Notes: generated by a model not told the origin, from the sequence alone. Counted from the first letter of the stretch, positions 1-9,157 are shown. The stretch: DNA of 64,000 nt from Variovorax sp. TBS-050B (GCF_029893635.1 NZ_JARXYR010000002.1:124001-188000), one strand, 5' to 3'. Translations and numbers: made by a program.

Positions 1-1121
1 CGCGCGTTGAACACGTCGTCGATCGCGTCCTGCAGCGCCGGGAACGGCGGCTGCGGCCGATGGCCGCGCTGGCCTTCGACGCGCTGGGCCCAGCCGTCGC
101 GCACGTCGGCCCAGAGCACGCAGGCGAGCAGGAAGCTCGGCGCCACGGGCTTGCCCTCGCCGACGCGGCGGTCGGTGTCCTGCAGGGCCGCCTTGACGAA
201 CGGCAGGTCGGCGCGCTCCACCACCACGTCGAGCAGCGGATAGATGCCCTTGGCGAGCCCGAGCTTGCGCAACTGCTCGACGGTGGCAATGGCATGGCCG
301 GTCTGCAGCAGCTTGAGCATCTCGTCGAACAGGCGGCTCTGCGGCACGTCGGCCAGGAGCCTGCTCGATTCGACCAGCGGCGCGGCGGTCTTGGCTTCCA
401 TCTTGAAGCCGAGCGCCGCGAGCTTGGCCGAGAAGCGGATCGCGCGGATGATGCGCACCGGGTCCTCGCGGTAGCGCGTGGCCGGGTCGCCGATCATGCG
501 CAGCGTGAGCTTCTGCGCGTCGCGGATGCCGTTGTGGTAGTCGACCACCACCTGGTTGGCCGGGTCGTAGTACATGGCGTTGACGGTGAAGTCGCGGCGC
601 GCCGCGTCTTCCTCCTGCGGGCCCCAGACGTTGTCGCGCAGCACGCGGCCGCTGGCGTCGACCGCGTGCGTCATGCTCGCGAGCTCGCCCTTGCTGGTGC
701 GCTCGTTGCCGGCCACCTGCTCCGCCGCGGCGCTGTCCATGTAGGCGCGGAAGGTCGAGACCTCGATCACCTCGTGCTCGCGGCCGCGCCCGTACACCAC
801 GTGCACGATGCGGAAGCGCCGCCCGATGATGAAGGCGCGGCGGAACAGCGACTTGACCTGCTCGGGCGTGGCATTGGTGGCCACGTCGAAATCCTTCGGC
901 CGCAGGCCCAGCAGCAGGTCGCGCACCGCGCCGCCCACCACGTAGGCCTCGTAGCCCGCCTGCTGCAGCGTGGTGACGACGTTCTTCGCACGCTCGTCGA
1001 CCAGGGCCGGATCGATCTTGTGAACCTCGGCCGGCACCTCCTGGCGCTTGCCGAAACGGCTCTTGGCCCGCGTGCCGCCGGCCGATTTGCCGAGCAGCTT
1101 GTCGATGAAAGTCTTGATCAT
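1..1121 (-). CDS. pcnB: Poly(A) polymerase I, C-terminus cut by window edge
   Basis: Adds 3' poly(A) tails to RNA, marking it for degradation. The first 373 codons are visible and the frame runs off the left edge. The nucleotidyltransferase head is clear: GGAVRD at residues 63-68, the catalytic pair in DFD (D77, D79), and RRDFTVNAMYYD at 175-186, the poly(A)-polymerase/CCA-enzyme RNA-binding motif. The basic N-terminus and the sequence around it fit bacterial PcnB better than a CCA-adding enzyme, but the distinguishing basic C-terminal tail is outside the window. The start is the ATG reading MIKTFIDKLLGK. It lies 21 bases downstream of hda and is probably co-transcribed with it. Confidence 0.93.
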   Translation of the reverse strand, partial: MIKTFIDKLLGKSAGGTRAKSRFGKRQEVPAEVHKIDPALVDERAKNVVTTLQQAGYEAYVVGGAVRDLLLGLRPKDFDVATNATPEQVKSLFRRAFIIGRRFRIVHVVYGRGREHEVIEVSTFRAYMDSAAAEQVAGNERTSKGELASMTHAVDASGRVLRDNVWGPQEEDAARRDFTVNAMYYDPANQVVVDYHNGIRDAQKLTLRMIGDPATRYREDPVRIIRAIRFSAKLAALGFKMEAKTAAPLVESSRLLADVPQSRLFDEMLKLLQTGHAIATVEQLRKLGLAKGIYPLLDVVVERADLPFVKAALQDTDRRVGEGKPVAPSFLLACVLWADVRDGWAQRVEGQRGHRPQPPFPALQDAIDDVFNA

Positions 1122-1142
1122 TGGTGGTTGAAGAGGCTCTTC

Positions 1143-1829
1143 TTATTCGTTTTCGAGCATGGATCGGATCAGCGGGATGGTGATCGCGCGCTGGGTCTGC
1201 AGGGCATAGCCGTCGAGCTGGCTCAGCAGCTCCATGAGGCTGCCGAGGTCGCGGCTGAAGCGGTGCAGCATGTAGTCGAGCACCTCGTCCGACAGCATCA
1301 CGCCGCGCGCGTCGGCGGCCTGGCGCAGCACCGCGCGGCGTTCGCTTTCGCTCAGCACCTGCAGGTGGAACACATGGCCCCAGCCGAGCCGGGTGCGGAG
1401 GTCCTCGCGCAGCGGCAGGTCGGCCGGCGGCAGCGCGCCGGCCGCCACCACGCCGCGCTGCAGGGTCTGCGCATTGACGAACCAGTTGAAGGCCGCGTGC
1501 TGCTGCACGGCGGTGTAGAGGTGCACGTCGTCGAGCAGCACGGCGCCCCAGCGCTCGTCGAACTCGGGCGGCTCGAGCAGGCCGGCATGCAGCCAGCCCA
1601 CGCTCGCGCCCTGCTCGCGCAGTGCGACGCGCACCGATTCGAGCAGATGGGTCTTGCCGCTGGCGCTTTCGCCCCAAAGATAGGTGGGCACCGGCGAGTG
1701 CAGCACGGGGCTGCCGGCGCTGCCCGCCCAGACTTGCAGGTGGCGCAGCGCCGCCTCGTTCGGGCCGGCAAAGAAAGCGTCGAAGCTGGGGCCCGTCGCA
1801 ATGCCGATATCGAGCGCGAGCTGTTTCAT
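1143..1829 (-). CDS. hda: DnaA regulatory inactivator Hda
   Basis: AAA+ protein that, bound to the replication sliding clamp, stimulates ATP hydrolysis by DnaA and prevents re-initiation. Walker A GESASGKT is at residues 53-60 and Walker B LLDDVH at 98-103. The N-terminus MKQLALDIG resembles the QL-x-L clamp-binding motif of Hda. At 228 aa it is far shorter than DnaA and lacks its DNA-binding domain IV. I chose the ATG of MKQLAL; another ATG five codons upstream (MNLPG, at 1844) is possible and neither has a strong ribosome site. It is divergent from purM, and pcnB follows on the same strand. Confidence 0.93.
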   Translation of the reverse strand: MKQLALDIGIATGPSFDAFFAGPNEAALRHLQVWAGSAGSPVLHSPVPTYLWGESASGKTHLLESVRVALREQGASVGWLHAGLLEPPEFDERWGAVLLDDVHLYTAVQQHAAFNWFVNAQTLQRGVVAAGALPPADLPLREDLRTRLGWGHVFHLQVLSESERRAVLRQAADARGVMLSDEVLDYMLHRFSRDLGSLMELLSQLDGYALQTQRAITIPLIRSMLENE

Positions 1830-1958
1830 CCCGGGAAGGTTCATGGAGGGGGCCGCTGAGGCCCTTAAAATCAACAGGAATTCTATCGGCCCGGCCGCTT
1901 CGGTTGCCGGCGCCTCCACCCTCGCCTCCTTTCCCGCCCTTCCCGACACCGTCCGACC

Positions 1959-2999
1959 ATGACTTCCCCCACGCCCACCCCGCTCAGCTACAAGGACGCC
2001 GGTGTCGACATCGACGCCGGCGACGCCCTGGTCGACCGCATCAAGCCGCTCGCGAAGAAGACCCTGCGCGAAGGCGTGCTGGCGGGCATCGGCGGCTTCG
2101 GCGCGCTGTTCGAGGTGCCCAAGCGCTACAAGGAGCCGGTGCTCGTGAGCGGCACCGACGGCGTGGGCACCAAGCTCAAGCTGGCCTTCGAATGGAACAT
2201 GCACGACACCGTCGGCATCGACCTCGTCGCCATGAGCGTGAACGACGTGCTGGTGCAGGGCGCCGAGCCGCTCTTCTTCCTCGACTACTTCGCCTGCGGC
2301 AAGCTCGACGTGGACACGGCCGCCGCGGTGGTCGGCGGCATCGCTCGCGGCTGCGAGCTCTCGGGCTGCGCGCTGATCGGCGGCGAAACGGCCGAGATGC
2401 CCGGCATGTACCCGGCCGGCGAATACGACCTCGCGGGCTTCGCGGTCGGCGCGGTCGAGAAGGCGAAGATCCTCACGGGCCAGAACGTCCGGCCCGGCGA
2501 CGTGGTGCTCGGCCTGGCCTCGGCGGGCGTGCATTCCAACGGCTTCAGCCTGGTGCGCAAGGTGATCGAGCGCGCCGGTGCCGACCTGCCCGCCACGCTC
2601 GACGGCCGGCCGTTCCGCGAAGCGGTCATGGCGCCCACGCGGCTCTACGTGAAGCCCGTGCTCGAAGCGCTCGCCAGGCACCCGATCAAGGCGCTGGCCC
2701 ACATCACGGGCGGCGGCCTGCTCGAGAACATTCCGCGCGTGCTGCCCGAAGGCACGGCCGCGCACCTGCAGAAGGGCAGCTGGCCGCAGACCGAGCTCTT
2801 CGCCTGGCTGCAGAAGGTCGCGGGCATCGACGACATCGAGATGAACCGCACCTTCAACAACGGCATCGGCATGGTGGTGGTGATCGACGCGGCCGAGGCC
2901 GCGGCCTGTGCCGACACGCTGCGCGCAGCCGGCGAGACCGTGTACGAGATCGGCGCGATCGCCGAGCGCGGCCAGGGCGCCGCGGTGGTCGTCGCCTGA
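1959..2999 (+). CDS. purM: Phosphoribosylformylglycinamidine cyclo-ligase (AIR synthetase)
   Basis: Converts formylglycinamidine ribonucleotide to aminoimidazole ribonucleotide with ATP, the fifth step of purine synthesis, in the cytoplasm. The 346 aa match the family length. The signature [13 protein letters not shown] lies near residue 65, followed by the [12 protein letters not shown] segment near residue 140 that is typical of PurM. It is divergent from hda; a TAAAAT hexamer at 1866-1871 in the shared spacer could serve as a -10 box but I see no convincing -35. The permease gene starts 33 bases after its stop. Confidence 0.97.
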   Translation: MTSPTPTPLSYKDAGVDIDAGDALVDRIKPLAKKTLREGVLAGIGGFGALFEVPKRYKEPVLVSGTDGVGTKLKLAFEWNMHDTVGIDLVAMSVNDVLVQGAEPLFFLDYFACGKLDVDTAAAVVGGIARGCELSGCALIGGETAEMPGMYPAGEYDLAGFAVGAVEKAKILTGQNVRPGDVVLGLASAGVHSNGFSLVRKVIERAGADLPATLDGRPFREAVMAPTRLYVKPVLEALARHPIKALAHITGGGLLENIPRVLPEGTAAHLQKGSWPQTELFAWLQKVAGIDDIEMNRTFNNGIGMVVVIDAAEAAACADTLRAAGETVYEIGAIAERGQGAAVVVA

Positions 3000-3032
3000 G
3001 CGGCTAACGACGCGCAGCCCCCGTCCGCCCGA

Positions 3033-4103
3033 ATGACCAAGCCGCTGCCCGCCACGCCCGTCGTCACCCCGCTGCCGCGCACCGCCTCGCGCAACGTGGT
3101 GGTCGCGAGCTACCTGCTGATGCTCGCGGGCCTGCTGCTCGTGATGTGGCAGCACCTGCTGCCGGGCCTGCTGTGCGCCTGCATCGGCTTTCTCGCCACG
3201 CGCTGGTTCACGCGGCTGATCGGACGCGGCCTCGCGCGGCTTGCGCCGCTGCGCGCACGCGGCGAAGGCATCGCGCGCGTGCTCTCCGTCACGCTGGTGC
3301 TGCTGGCGCCGATCGGACTGATCTCGCTCGGCCTGTCGCAGGCGCGCGAGTACATCGTGGATGCGCCCGACCAGTACCGCGAACTCGTCGACTACACGGC
3401 GCGCACGGTGCTCGAACTGCGCCAGAAGCTGCCGCCGGAGATCGCCGTCTACCTGCCGGAGGGCGCGGCCGAGATCCAGCGCATGGCCGCCAACTACATG
3501 CGCACGCAGGCCGGGGCGCTGGCGCTCACGGGCCGGGCCTGGCTCGGCGCCCTGCTCTTCGCCTACGTCGGCCTGATCATCGGCGCGCTCGCGGCGGTGG
3601 CGGTGAGCCACGCGCAGCGCCGGCCGCTCGCGGCCGAGCTGCACCAGCGCATCCAGCTGTTCGGCGAAGCCTTCGGGCAGATCGTCGCGGCGCAGTTCTG
3701 GATCGCCGCCTTCAACACGCTGCTGACCGCGATCTTCCTGCTGTTCCTGATGCCGCTCTGGGGCCCGCACCTGCCCTACACGCCGGCGCTGATCACGCTC
3801 ACCTTCGTCGCGGGGCTGGTGCCGATCGTGGGCAACCTGGTGTGCAACACGGTGATCACGCTGGTGGCGCTGTCCGTGTCGCCGATCACCGCGCTCGCCT
3901 GCCTGATCTTCCTGATCGTCATCCACAAGGCCGAATACGTGATCAACGCCAAGGTGGTCGGCGCCCGCACCCAGATGAGCGTGTGGGAGCTGCTGGCGGT
4001 GATGTTCGTGGCCGAGGCGGTGTTCGGGCCGGCCGGCCTGGTGGCGGCGCCGCTCTTCTACGCGTACCTCAAGAAAGAGCTGCAGGCCGGCGGCCTGGTC
4101 TAG
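3033..4103 (+). CDS. AI-2E family transporter (PerM/YdiK-type permease)
   Basis: Inner-membrane protein of 356 aa. The hydrophobic segments group as two near the N-terminus (about residues 24-65), one near 90-110, one near 170-195 and a cluster from about 215 to 350, with a central soluble stretch between about 115 and 165 (ELRQKLPPEIAVYLPEG). That pattern is the AI-2E exporter-like (UPF0118) fold. Family members export diverse small molecules or act as Na+/H+ antiporters, so the substrate cannot be read from sequence. It follows purM by 33 bases, the usual Burkholderiales arrangement, and is probably co-transcribed. Confidence 0.88.
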   Translation: MTKPLPATPVVTPLPRTASRNVVVASYLLMLAGLLLVMWQHLLPGLLCACIGFLATRWFTRLIGRGLARLAPLRARGEGIARVLSVTLVLLAPIGLISLGLSQAREYIVDAPDQYRELVDYTARTVLELRQKLPPEIAVYLPEGAAEIQRMAANYMRTQAGALALTGRAWLGALLFAYVGLIIGALAAVAVSHAQRRPLAAELHQRIQLFGEAFGQIVAAQFWIAAFNTLLTAIFLLFLMPLWGPHLPYTPALITLTFVAGLVPIVGNLVCNTVITLVALSVSPITALACLIFLIVIHKAEYVINAKVVGARTQMSVWELLAVMFVAEAVFGPAGLVAAPLFYAYLKKELQAGGLV

Positions 4104-4229
4104 CGCGGCCCGTACGGCCCCCGATGTCCTGATCTGATCGATTCCGGTCCGCTTCGGCGCGGACGGCACGCTGGCGGCGCCCAAGAATCGGCGGCATCAT
4201 CCACTCTGCCCGCCGCCCGGCCCACGCCC

Positions 4230-4802
4230 ATGAAATCCTGTCTGATTGTGATCGACGCCCAGGAATCGTTCCGCCACCGGCCGTACTGGTCGGCCGCCGA
4301 CGTGCCGGCCTATCTCGCGGCGCAGAACGCGCTGATCGAGGGCTGCGCCGCCGCGGGCGTGCCGATCGTCCGGGTCTTCCACGTCGACGAGCCGGCGGTC
4401 GCGGACAACCCGTTCGCCGTCGAATCGGGCTTCGTGCGCCCCTTCGAGGGCTTGGCGGCCTTCGAGGCGGCCGCCACCTTCACCAAGCACCGCCACAGCG
4501 CGCTGGTCAACAGCGGGCTCGACGTCTGGCTGACGCAGCACGGCATCGGCCGGCTGATCGTCAGCGGCATCCGCACCGAACAATGCTGCGAGACCACCAC
4601 GCGCCATGCCTCGGACCTCGGCTGGGAGGTCGACTTCGTCGCCGAGGCCACGCTGACCTTCGACATGCGCCAGCCCGACGGACGCCCGCTCGCGGCGGCC
4701 GAGATCCGCGCGCGCACGGCCACGGTGCTGGACGGACGCTTTGCCACGGTCTGCAGCGTGGCACAGGCGCTCGGGCGCATCGAGCAAGCGGTGGCGGCAT
4801 GA
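4230..4802 (+). CDS. Isochorismatase-family cysteine hydrolase
   Basis: 190 aa with the isochorismatase-like fold. The nucleophile motif GIRTEQCCETTTRHA places the catalytic cysteine at C119; D9 (VIDAQ) and K86 complete the expected Asp-Lys-Cys triad. Family members hydrolyse isochorismate, nicotinamide, N-carbamoylsarcosine and similar amides; the substrate here is unknown. Its stop overlaps the start of the next gene by 4 bases (ATGA), so it is translationally coupled to the DJ-1/PfpI gene. A regulator of the GlxA type follows, suggesting a small regulated amide- or nitrile-degrading unit. Confidence 0.85.
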   Translation: MKSCLIVIDAQESFRHRPYWSAADVPAYLAAQNALIEGCAAAGVPIVRVFHVDEPAVADNPFAVESGFVRPFEGLAAFEAAATFTKHRHSALVNSGLDVWLTQHGIGRLIVSGIRTEQCCETTTRHASDLGWEVDFVAEATLTFDMRQPDGRPLAAAEIRARTATVLDGRFATVCSVAQALGRIEQAVAA

Positions 4803-5425
4803 CCTTGCGCGTGCGCATCCTCGCCTTCGACGGCGTCGAAGCCCTCGACTTCGCGGGCCCCTTCGAGGTGTTCACCACCGCAAGCCGGGTGAGCCGCCGG
4901 ATCCAGCCCGACGCGCCGGCGCCGTTCGAGGTCGCCTCGGTGGCGCTCGCGAGCGACGGCCGGCCCGTGCAGGCGCGCGCCGGCCTGCGCCTGCTCTCAG
5001 ACCACGACATCGCCACGCATCCGCAGGCCGACCTGCTGATCGTGCCCGGCGGCGTGGTCGACGCGCCGATGGCCAGCCCCGCCACGCTGCGCTGGATCGC
5101 CGACTGCGCGGCCGGCGCGCAACTGGTGGCCTCGGTCTGCACCGGCATCTTCCTGCTCGCGAAGAGCGGCGTGGTCACGCGCGAGGCGGTCACCACGCAC
5201 TGGGAGGACATCGCCGACCTGCGCGCGCAATTCCCTGCGCTCGAGGTGCGCGAAGGCCCGCGCTGGGTCGACAGCGGCCGCGTCGTGAGTTCGGCCGGCA
5301 TCTCCGCCGGCATCGACATGAGCCTCTACCTGGTCGAACGCCTCGCGGGCCTGGCGCTGGCCGAGCGCACCGCGCGGCAGATGGACTATGCATGGACCCG
5401 CAACCCACCGAACCCATCCGCGTAG
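4799..5425 (+). CDS. DJ-1/PfpI family protein
   Basis: 208 aa glutamine-amidotransferase-like (DJ-1/PfpI) protein without a DNA-binding domain. The nucleophile elbow is VCTG, with the cysteine at residue 114; the PFEVF segment (residues 21-25) near the N-terminus and TTHW at 132-135 match the branch that contains isonitrile hydratase and many hydrolases annotated only as DJ-1 family. I started it at the ATG overlapping the upstream stop by four bases, because the longer frame upstream is the antisense-like shadow of the isochorismatase gene. Its 3' end overlaps the next gene by 34 bases. The reaction is not known. Confidence 0.83.
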   Translation: MTLRVRILAFDGVEALDFAGPFEVFTTASRVSRRIQPDAPAPFEVASVALASDGRPVQARAGLRLLSDHDIATHPQADLLIVPGGVVDAPMASPATLRWIADCAAGAQLVASVCTGIFLLAKSGVVTREAVTTHWEDIADLRAQFPALEVREGPRWVDSGRVVSSAGISAGIDMSLYLVERLAGLALAERTARQMDYAWTRNPPNPSA

Positions 5426-6381
5426 TCTTCGCGCTGCTTCCCGACAGCCTGGTGCTCGACTGGGCCGGGCCGGCGGAGGCGCTGCGCATCGCCAACCAGC
5501 GTCTGCGCGCGGCAGGCCGGCCGGCGCGCTTCGAAATCGAGTTCGCGAGCCCGCGGCCCACGTCCGTCGGGTCGGTGGGGGTGGCGCTCGCCAACCTCGC
5601 GCCGCTGCCCGCGCAGTGGCATGGGCCGGCGTGGATCGTGCTGGTCGGACTGCCGGGCGACGCGATTCCGATCGACGGCGACGAGGCGCAGGACCTGCTG
5701 CACTGGCTGCGCGGCCAGCGCTTCGAGCGCGGCCGGCTCGAGCTGGTCACCGTCTGTGCCGGCGCGCTGCTGGCGGCGCACGCGGGCGCGCTCGCGGGCC
5801 GGCGCGTGACCACGCACCACCATCACCTGGACGAGCTGCGCGCCGCGGAACCGCGCTGCGAGGTGGTGGCGAACCGCGTCTTCGTGCTCGATGCGCCCGT
5901 CTACAGCAGCGCGGGCGTGACCACCGGCATCGACCTGATGCTGCACCGCATTGCCGACACCTGCGGCGAGGCGCTCGCGGCGCAGGTCGCGCAGACCATG
6001 GTGGTGGCGCAGCGGCGCGGGCCGCACGATCCGGAGCTGTCGCCCTTCCTGGCCTACCGCCACCATCTGCATGCCGCGCTGCACCGCGTGCAGGACGCGG
6101 TGAGCGAGCAGCCGCAGGCCGACTGGAGCGTGCCGCGCATGGCGCAGGTGGCCCACACCTCGGCGCGGCACCTGACGCGGCTGTTCGTCGAGCATGCGGG
6201 CGTGGCGCCGCTGGCCTACCTGCGCCGGCTGCGGCTCGCGGCCGCGCAGCGCGCGCTGGCCTCGGGCGCGAGCGTGACGCGGGCGGCGGAGATCTCGGGC
6301 TTCGGCTCCGACACGCAGCTGCGGCGCGCCTGGCACCAGTTCGGGCTGCCGGGCTCGCCCTCCGCGGCGCCGCGTCACTGA
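5392..6381 (+). CDS. GlxA family transcriptional regulator (DJ-1-like domain plus AraC HTH)
   Basis: 329 aa. The N-terminal half (to about residue 185) is a DJ-1/PfpI-like sensor domain with VCAGALL (C122). The C-terminal part from about 225 is an AraC/XylS double helix-turn-helix, with HTSARHLTRLFVEHAGVAPLAYLRR and a second helix pair ending in SGFGSDTQLRRAWHQ-like sequence. The start, ATG reading MDPQPTEPIR, lies inside the previous gene (34-base overlap), so the two are translationally coupled. It probably controls the trio with the isochorismatase-fold and DJ-1 genes. Its stop overlaps the convergent sigma-factor gene by 7 bases. Confidence 0.88.
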   Translation: MDPQPTEPIRVVFALLPDSLVLDWAGPAEALRIANQRLRAAGRPARFEIEFASPRPTSVGSVGVALANLAPLPAQWHGPAWIVLVGLPGDAIPIDGDEAQDLLHWLRGQRFERGRLELVTVCAGALLAAHAGALAGRRVTTHHHHLDELRAAEPRCEVVANRVFVLDAPVYSSAGVTTGIDLMLHRIADTCGEALAAQVAQTMVVAQRRGPHDPELSPFLAYRHHLHAALHRVQDAVSEQPQADWSVPRMAQVAHTSARHLTRLFVEHAGVAPLAYLRRLRLAAAQRALASGASVTRAAEISGFGSDTQLRRAWHQFGLPGSPSAAPRH

Positions 6382-7664
6382 GACAGGCAGGCCCGGGCGC
6401 GCGCCGTCAGCAGCGCCCGCTCGCGCGTGTTGCGCGTGAGCGCGGCGGCGCGCTCGAACTCCCGGCGCGCCTCGTCGCGCCGCCCGAGCTTGAACAGCAG
6501 GTCGCCGCGCACGGTCGGCAGCAGGTGGTAGCCCGCGAGGGCCGGCTCGTCCATCAGCGCATCCACCAGCTCGAGCCCCGCCGCCGGTCCGAAGGCCATC
6601 GACAGCGCCACCGCGCGGTTGAGCTCGACGATCGGCGAAGGCGACAGCTGCGCCAGCGCGTCGTAGAGCGCGGCGATGCGCGCCCAGTCGGTCTCGTCGG
6701 CGGTGCGGGCGCGCGCGTGGCAGGCGGCGATCGCGGCCTGCAGCGCATACGGTCCGAGCGCGCCGCCCAGCGCTTCGGCGCGCGCCAGGCCCGCGAGGCC
6801 GCGGCGGATCAGCATCTGGTCCCAGCGCGCGCGGTTCTGTTCGAGCAGCAGCACCGGCTCGCCCGACGGGCCGACGCGCGCGGCGGTGCGCGAGGCCTGG
6901 ATCTCCATCAGCGCGACCAGCCCGTGCACCTCCGAGGCCTCGGGCATCAGCCCGGCCACGATGCGGCCGAGGCGCATCGCCTCCTCGCAGAGCGCGGGAC
7001 GCATCCAGTCGTCGCCCGCGGTGGCCGAATAGCCCTCGTTGAAGATCAGGTAGAGCACCTCGAGCACCGAGGCGAGCCGCGCCGCCAGTTCGTGCCGGCG
7101 CGGCACCTCGAAAGGCACGCGCGCCTCGAGCAGCGTGCGCTTGGCGCGCACGATGCGCTGCGCCACCGTGGCCTCCGGCACGAGGAAGGCGCGGGCGATC
7201 TCGTCGGTCGCGAGCCCGCCCAGGAGGCGCAGCGTGAGCGCCACGCGGGCCTCGGTCGACAGCACCGGATGGCAGGCGGTGAACACCAGCCGCAGCAGGT
7301 CGTCGCCGATGTCGTCGTCGAGCGCGGCATCGACGGCCTCGGCGAAATCGGCCTGCGCGATCTCGTGCTGCGCATCGAGTTCGCGGCCGATCTCGCCGGC
7401 CTTGCGCTCGGCGAGCTGGCTGTGGCGCAGATGGTCGAGCGCACGGTGCTTGGCCACGGCCGTGAGCCAGGCCGCGGGCTTGTCGGGCACGCCGGCGCCG
7501 GGCCACTGCTCGAGCGCGGCGACGAGCGCGTCCTGCGCGAGCTCCTCGGCCAGGCCCACGTCGCGCACCATGCGCGCGACCGTGGCGACGATCTTCGCCG
7601 ACTCGATGCGCCAGACGGCGTCGATGGCGCGGTGGATCGCCGCCTCGCCCGCGTTCCCGCTCAT
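6375..7664 (-). CDS. ECF42-type RNA polymerase sigma factor with long C-terminal extension
   Basis: 429 aa. Sigma region 2 spans about residues 15-85 (with DVGLAEELAQDALVAALEQW) and region 4 about 125-180 (STEARVALTLRLLGGLATDEIARAF). The remaining roughly 250 residues are a helical, TPR-like extension (ending in FERAAALTRNTRERALLTAR) that carries the DUF6596-type segment. This architecture, with no anti-sigma gene and with DGPF proteins nearby, defines the ECF42 group as I know it. Start chosen at MSGNAGE; upstream in-frame codons give no homologous residues. The divergent exported protein starts 65 bases away. I see no ECF42-like promoter in front of the sigma gene itself, so autoregulation is not supported. 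Confidence 0.87.
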   Translation of the reverse strand: MSGNAGEAAIHRAIDAVWRIESAKIVATVARMVRDVGLAEELAQDALVAALEQWPGAGVPDKPAAWLTAVAKHRALDHLRHSQLAERKAGEIGRELDAQHEIAQADFAEAVDAALDDDIGDDLLRLVFTACHPVLSTEARVALTLRLLGGLATDEIARAFLVPEATVAQRIVRAKRTLLEARVPFEVPRRHELAARLASVLEVLYLIFNEGYSATAGDDWMRPALCEEAMRLGRIVAGLMPEASEVHGLVALMEIQASRTAARVGPSGEPVLLLEQNRARWDQMLIRRGLAGLARAEALGGALGPYALQAAIAACHARARTADETDWARIAALYDALAQLSPSPIVELNRAVALSMAFGPAAGLELVDALMDEPALAGYHLLPTVRGDLLFKLGRRDEARREFERAAALTRNTRERALLTARARACLSQ

Positions 7665-7729
7665 GCGCCGGCTCCCACATCCGCCGCGCACTGGCGCAGG
7701 CCCGGCTTGCCGACTAGCATGCTGCCCAC

Positions 7730-8725
7730 ATGAAGCCCGCCCTCGCTCTGCTGTCGTTCCTCGCCTGGACGGTCCTGCCGCCGGGCGCCGCACGGGCGGC
7801 CGATGCGGACGTGGTGCACAACAGCCTCGGCATGTCTTTCGTGAAGCTGTCGCCGGGCGAATTCCTCATGGGCAGCGACGAAGCGCCCGAAGCCCTGGCC
7901 GCGGCCTATCCCGCGCTGCCGAAGGAACGCTTCGCCAACCTGCGCGACGAGAAGCCGGTGCACCGGGTGCGCATCACGCGCGCGTTCTGGATGGGCCGGC
8001 ACGAGGTCACGGTCGGCCAGTTCCGGCGCTTCGTCGAAGCGTCGGGCTACGTGCCCGAGTCGATCGCCGACGGCACCGGGGGCTACGGCTGGCGCGCCGG
8101 CTACGACCCCGCCACCACGCCGCGCGGCGACGCCTTCGAGGGGCGCGACCCGCGCTACTCCTGGCGCAACCCCGGCTTCGCCCAGGGCGACGACCACCCC
8201 GTGGTCAACGTGACCTGGAACGACGCGCAGGCGCTCGCCGCCTGGCTCGGCAAGACCGAAGGCCGGCGCTACCGGCTGCCCACCGAGGCCGAGTGGGAAT
8301 ACGCCTGCCGCGCCGGCAGCCGCACGCGCTACAGCGGCGGTGACGATCCGCGCACGCTGCTGCGCACGGCCAACGTGTTCGACGCACGCACGGCGCAGCA
8401 CTGGCCGCGCTGGCAGCCGATGGCGCTGGACGGCGACGACGGCTTCGCGTTCACCGCGCCCGTGGGCAGCTTCGCGCCCAATGCCTGGGGCCTGTACGAC
8501 ATGCACGGCAACGTCTGGGAATGGGTGGCCGACTGGCATGGCGACGAATACTACGCGGCCTCGCCGGTCGACGATCCGCAGGGGCCGTCGGAAGGCAGCG
8601 TGCGGGTGCGCCGCGGCGGCTCGTGGCACACCTGGCCCTTCTACGCCCGCTGCTCCTACCGCAACTGGAACGCGCCGGCCACGCGCTACACGCTCGTGGG
8701 CATCCGGCTGGTGCGCGAGGACTGA
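7730..8725 (+). CDS. Formylglycine-generating-enzyme (SUMF1) family protein, exported
   Basis: 331 aa. A cleavable signal peptide is evident (hydrophobic run in residues 2-16, likely cleavage near GAARA-A at 22-23). The mature part is an FGE-sulfatase domain: NSLGMSFVKLSPGEFLMGS, later NVTWNDAQALAAWL, LPTEAEWEYACRAG, NVWEWVADWH and a C-terminal RRGGSWHTW-type segment, all hallmarks of the family. Such proteins activate sulfatases, or act in ergothioneine and pyoverdine tailoring; no sulfatase or such pathway gene is in this window, so the partner is unknown. The active-site cysteine pair of true FGE is not obvious, so it may be a binding or altered-function member. Confidence 0.85.
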   Translation: MKPALALLSFLAWTVLPPGAARAADADVVHNSLGMSFVKLSPGEFLMGSDEAPEALAAAYPALPKERFANLRDEKPVHRVRITRAFWMGRHEVTVGQFRRFVEASGYVPESIADGTGGYGWRAGYDPATTPRGDAFEGRDPRYSWRNPGFAQGDDHPVVNVTWNDAQALAAWLGKTEGRRYRLPTEAEWEYACRAGSRTRYSGGDDPRTLLRTANVFDARTAQHWPRWQPMALDGDDGFAFTAPVGSFAPNAWGLYDMHGNVWEWVADWHGDEYYAASPVDDPQGPSEGSVRVRRGGSWHTWPFYARCSYRNWNAPATRYTLVGIRLVRED

Positions 8726-8740
8726 GCCGGACTGCCCGGC

Positions 8741-9157
8741 CTACTTCTTCGGCGTCTGCATCGACGGGAAGCTCTCGGCCACCGCCTGCACCTCGGGCGA
8801 GAAGTCGCCGAGCTCCTGGATCTGGCGCACCTCGATCACCTCGTTCTCGCCGCCGGGGCAGCGCGTGGCCCATTCGATGGCCTCGGCGCGCGAGGCGACG
8901 TCGATGATCCAGTAGCCGCCGAGCACCTCCTTCGCTTCGGCGAAGGGGCCGTCGACCACCTGGGGCTTGCGGCCCGGAAAGCTCACCCTGGCGCCCATCG
9001 AGGGCGGATGCAGGCCCTCGCAACTGACCAGCACGCCGGCCTTCTGCAGCGACGCGTTGTAGGCCATCATGGCCGCCACCGCGCCCACGTCTTCGGGCAT
9101 GGTGCCGGGCGCGGCGTTCTCGTAGCCGTGGGGAATCATCAGCAGCATGAATCGCAT
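8741..9157 (-). CDS. YCII-related (DGPF) domain protein, distal gene of pair
   Basis: 138 aa single-domain protein. It begins MRFMLLMIP and carries the DGPF motif at residues 69-72 followed by AEAKEVLGGYWIIDV, the pattern of the DGPF/YCII-related family with a ferredoxin-like fold. Function in the family is unclear; these small proteins are the hallmark partners of ECF42 sigma factors. It follows its paralogue by 25 bases on the same strand, so the two form an operon. Its 3' end is 15 bases from the convergent FGE-like gene. Confidence 0.88.
   Translation of the reverse strand: MRFMLLMIPHGYENAAPGTMPEDVGAVAAMMAYNASLQKAGVLVSCEGLHPPSMGARVSFPGRKPQVVDGPFAEAKEVLGGYWIIDVASRAEAIEWATRCPGGENEVIEVRQIQELGDFSPEVQAVAESFPSMQTPKK

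Noticed and set aside
1830..4184. Very long minus-strand open frame upstream of hda, antisense to purM and the permease
   Set aside because: It mirrors clear coding genes and has low-complexity Arg/His/Ala-rich residues typical of antisense frames in GC-rich DNA; only the hda part has family motifs.
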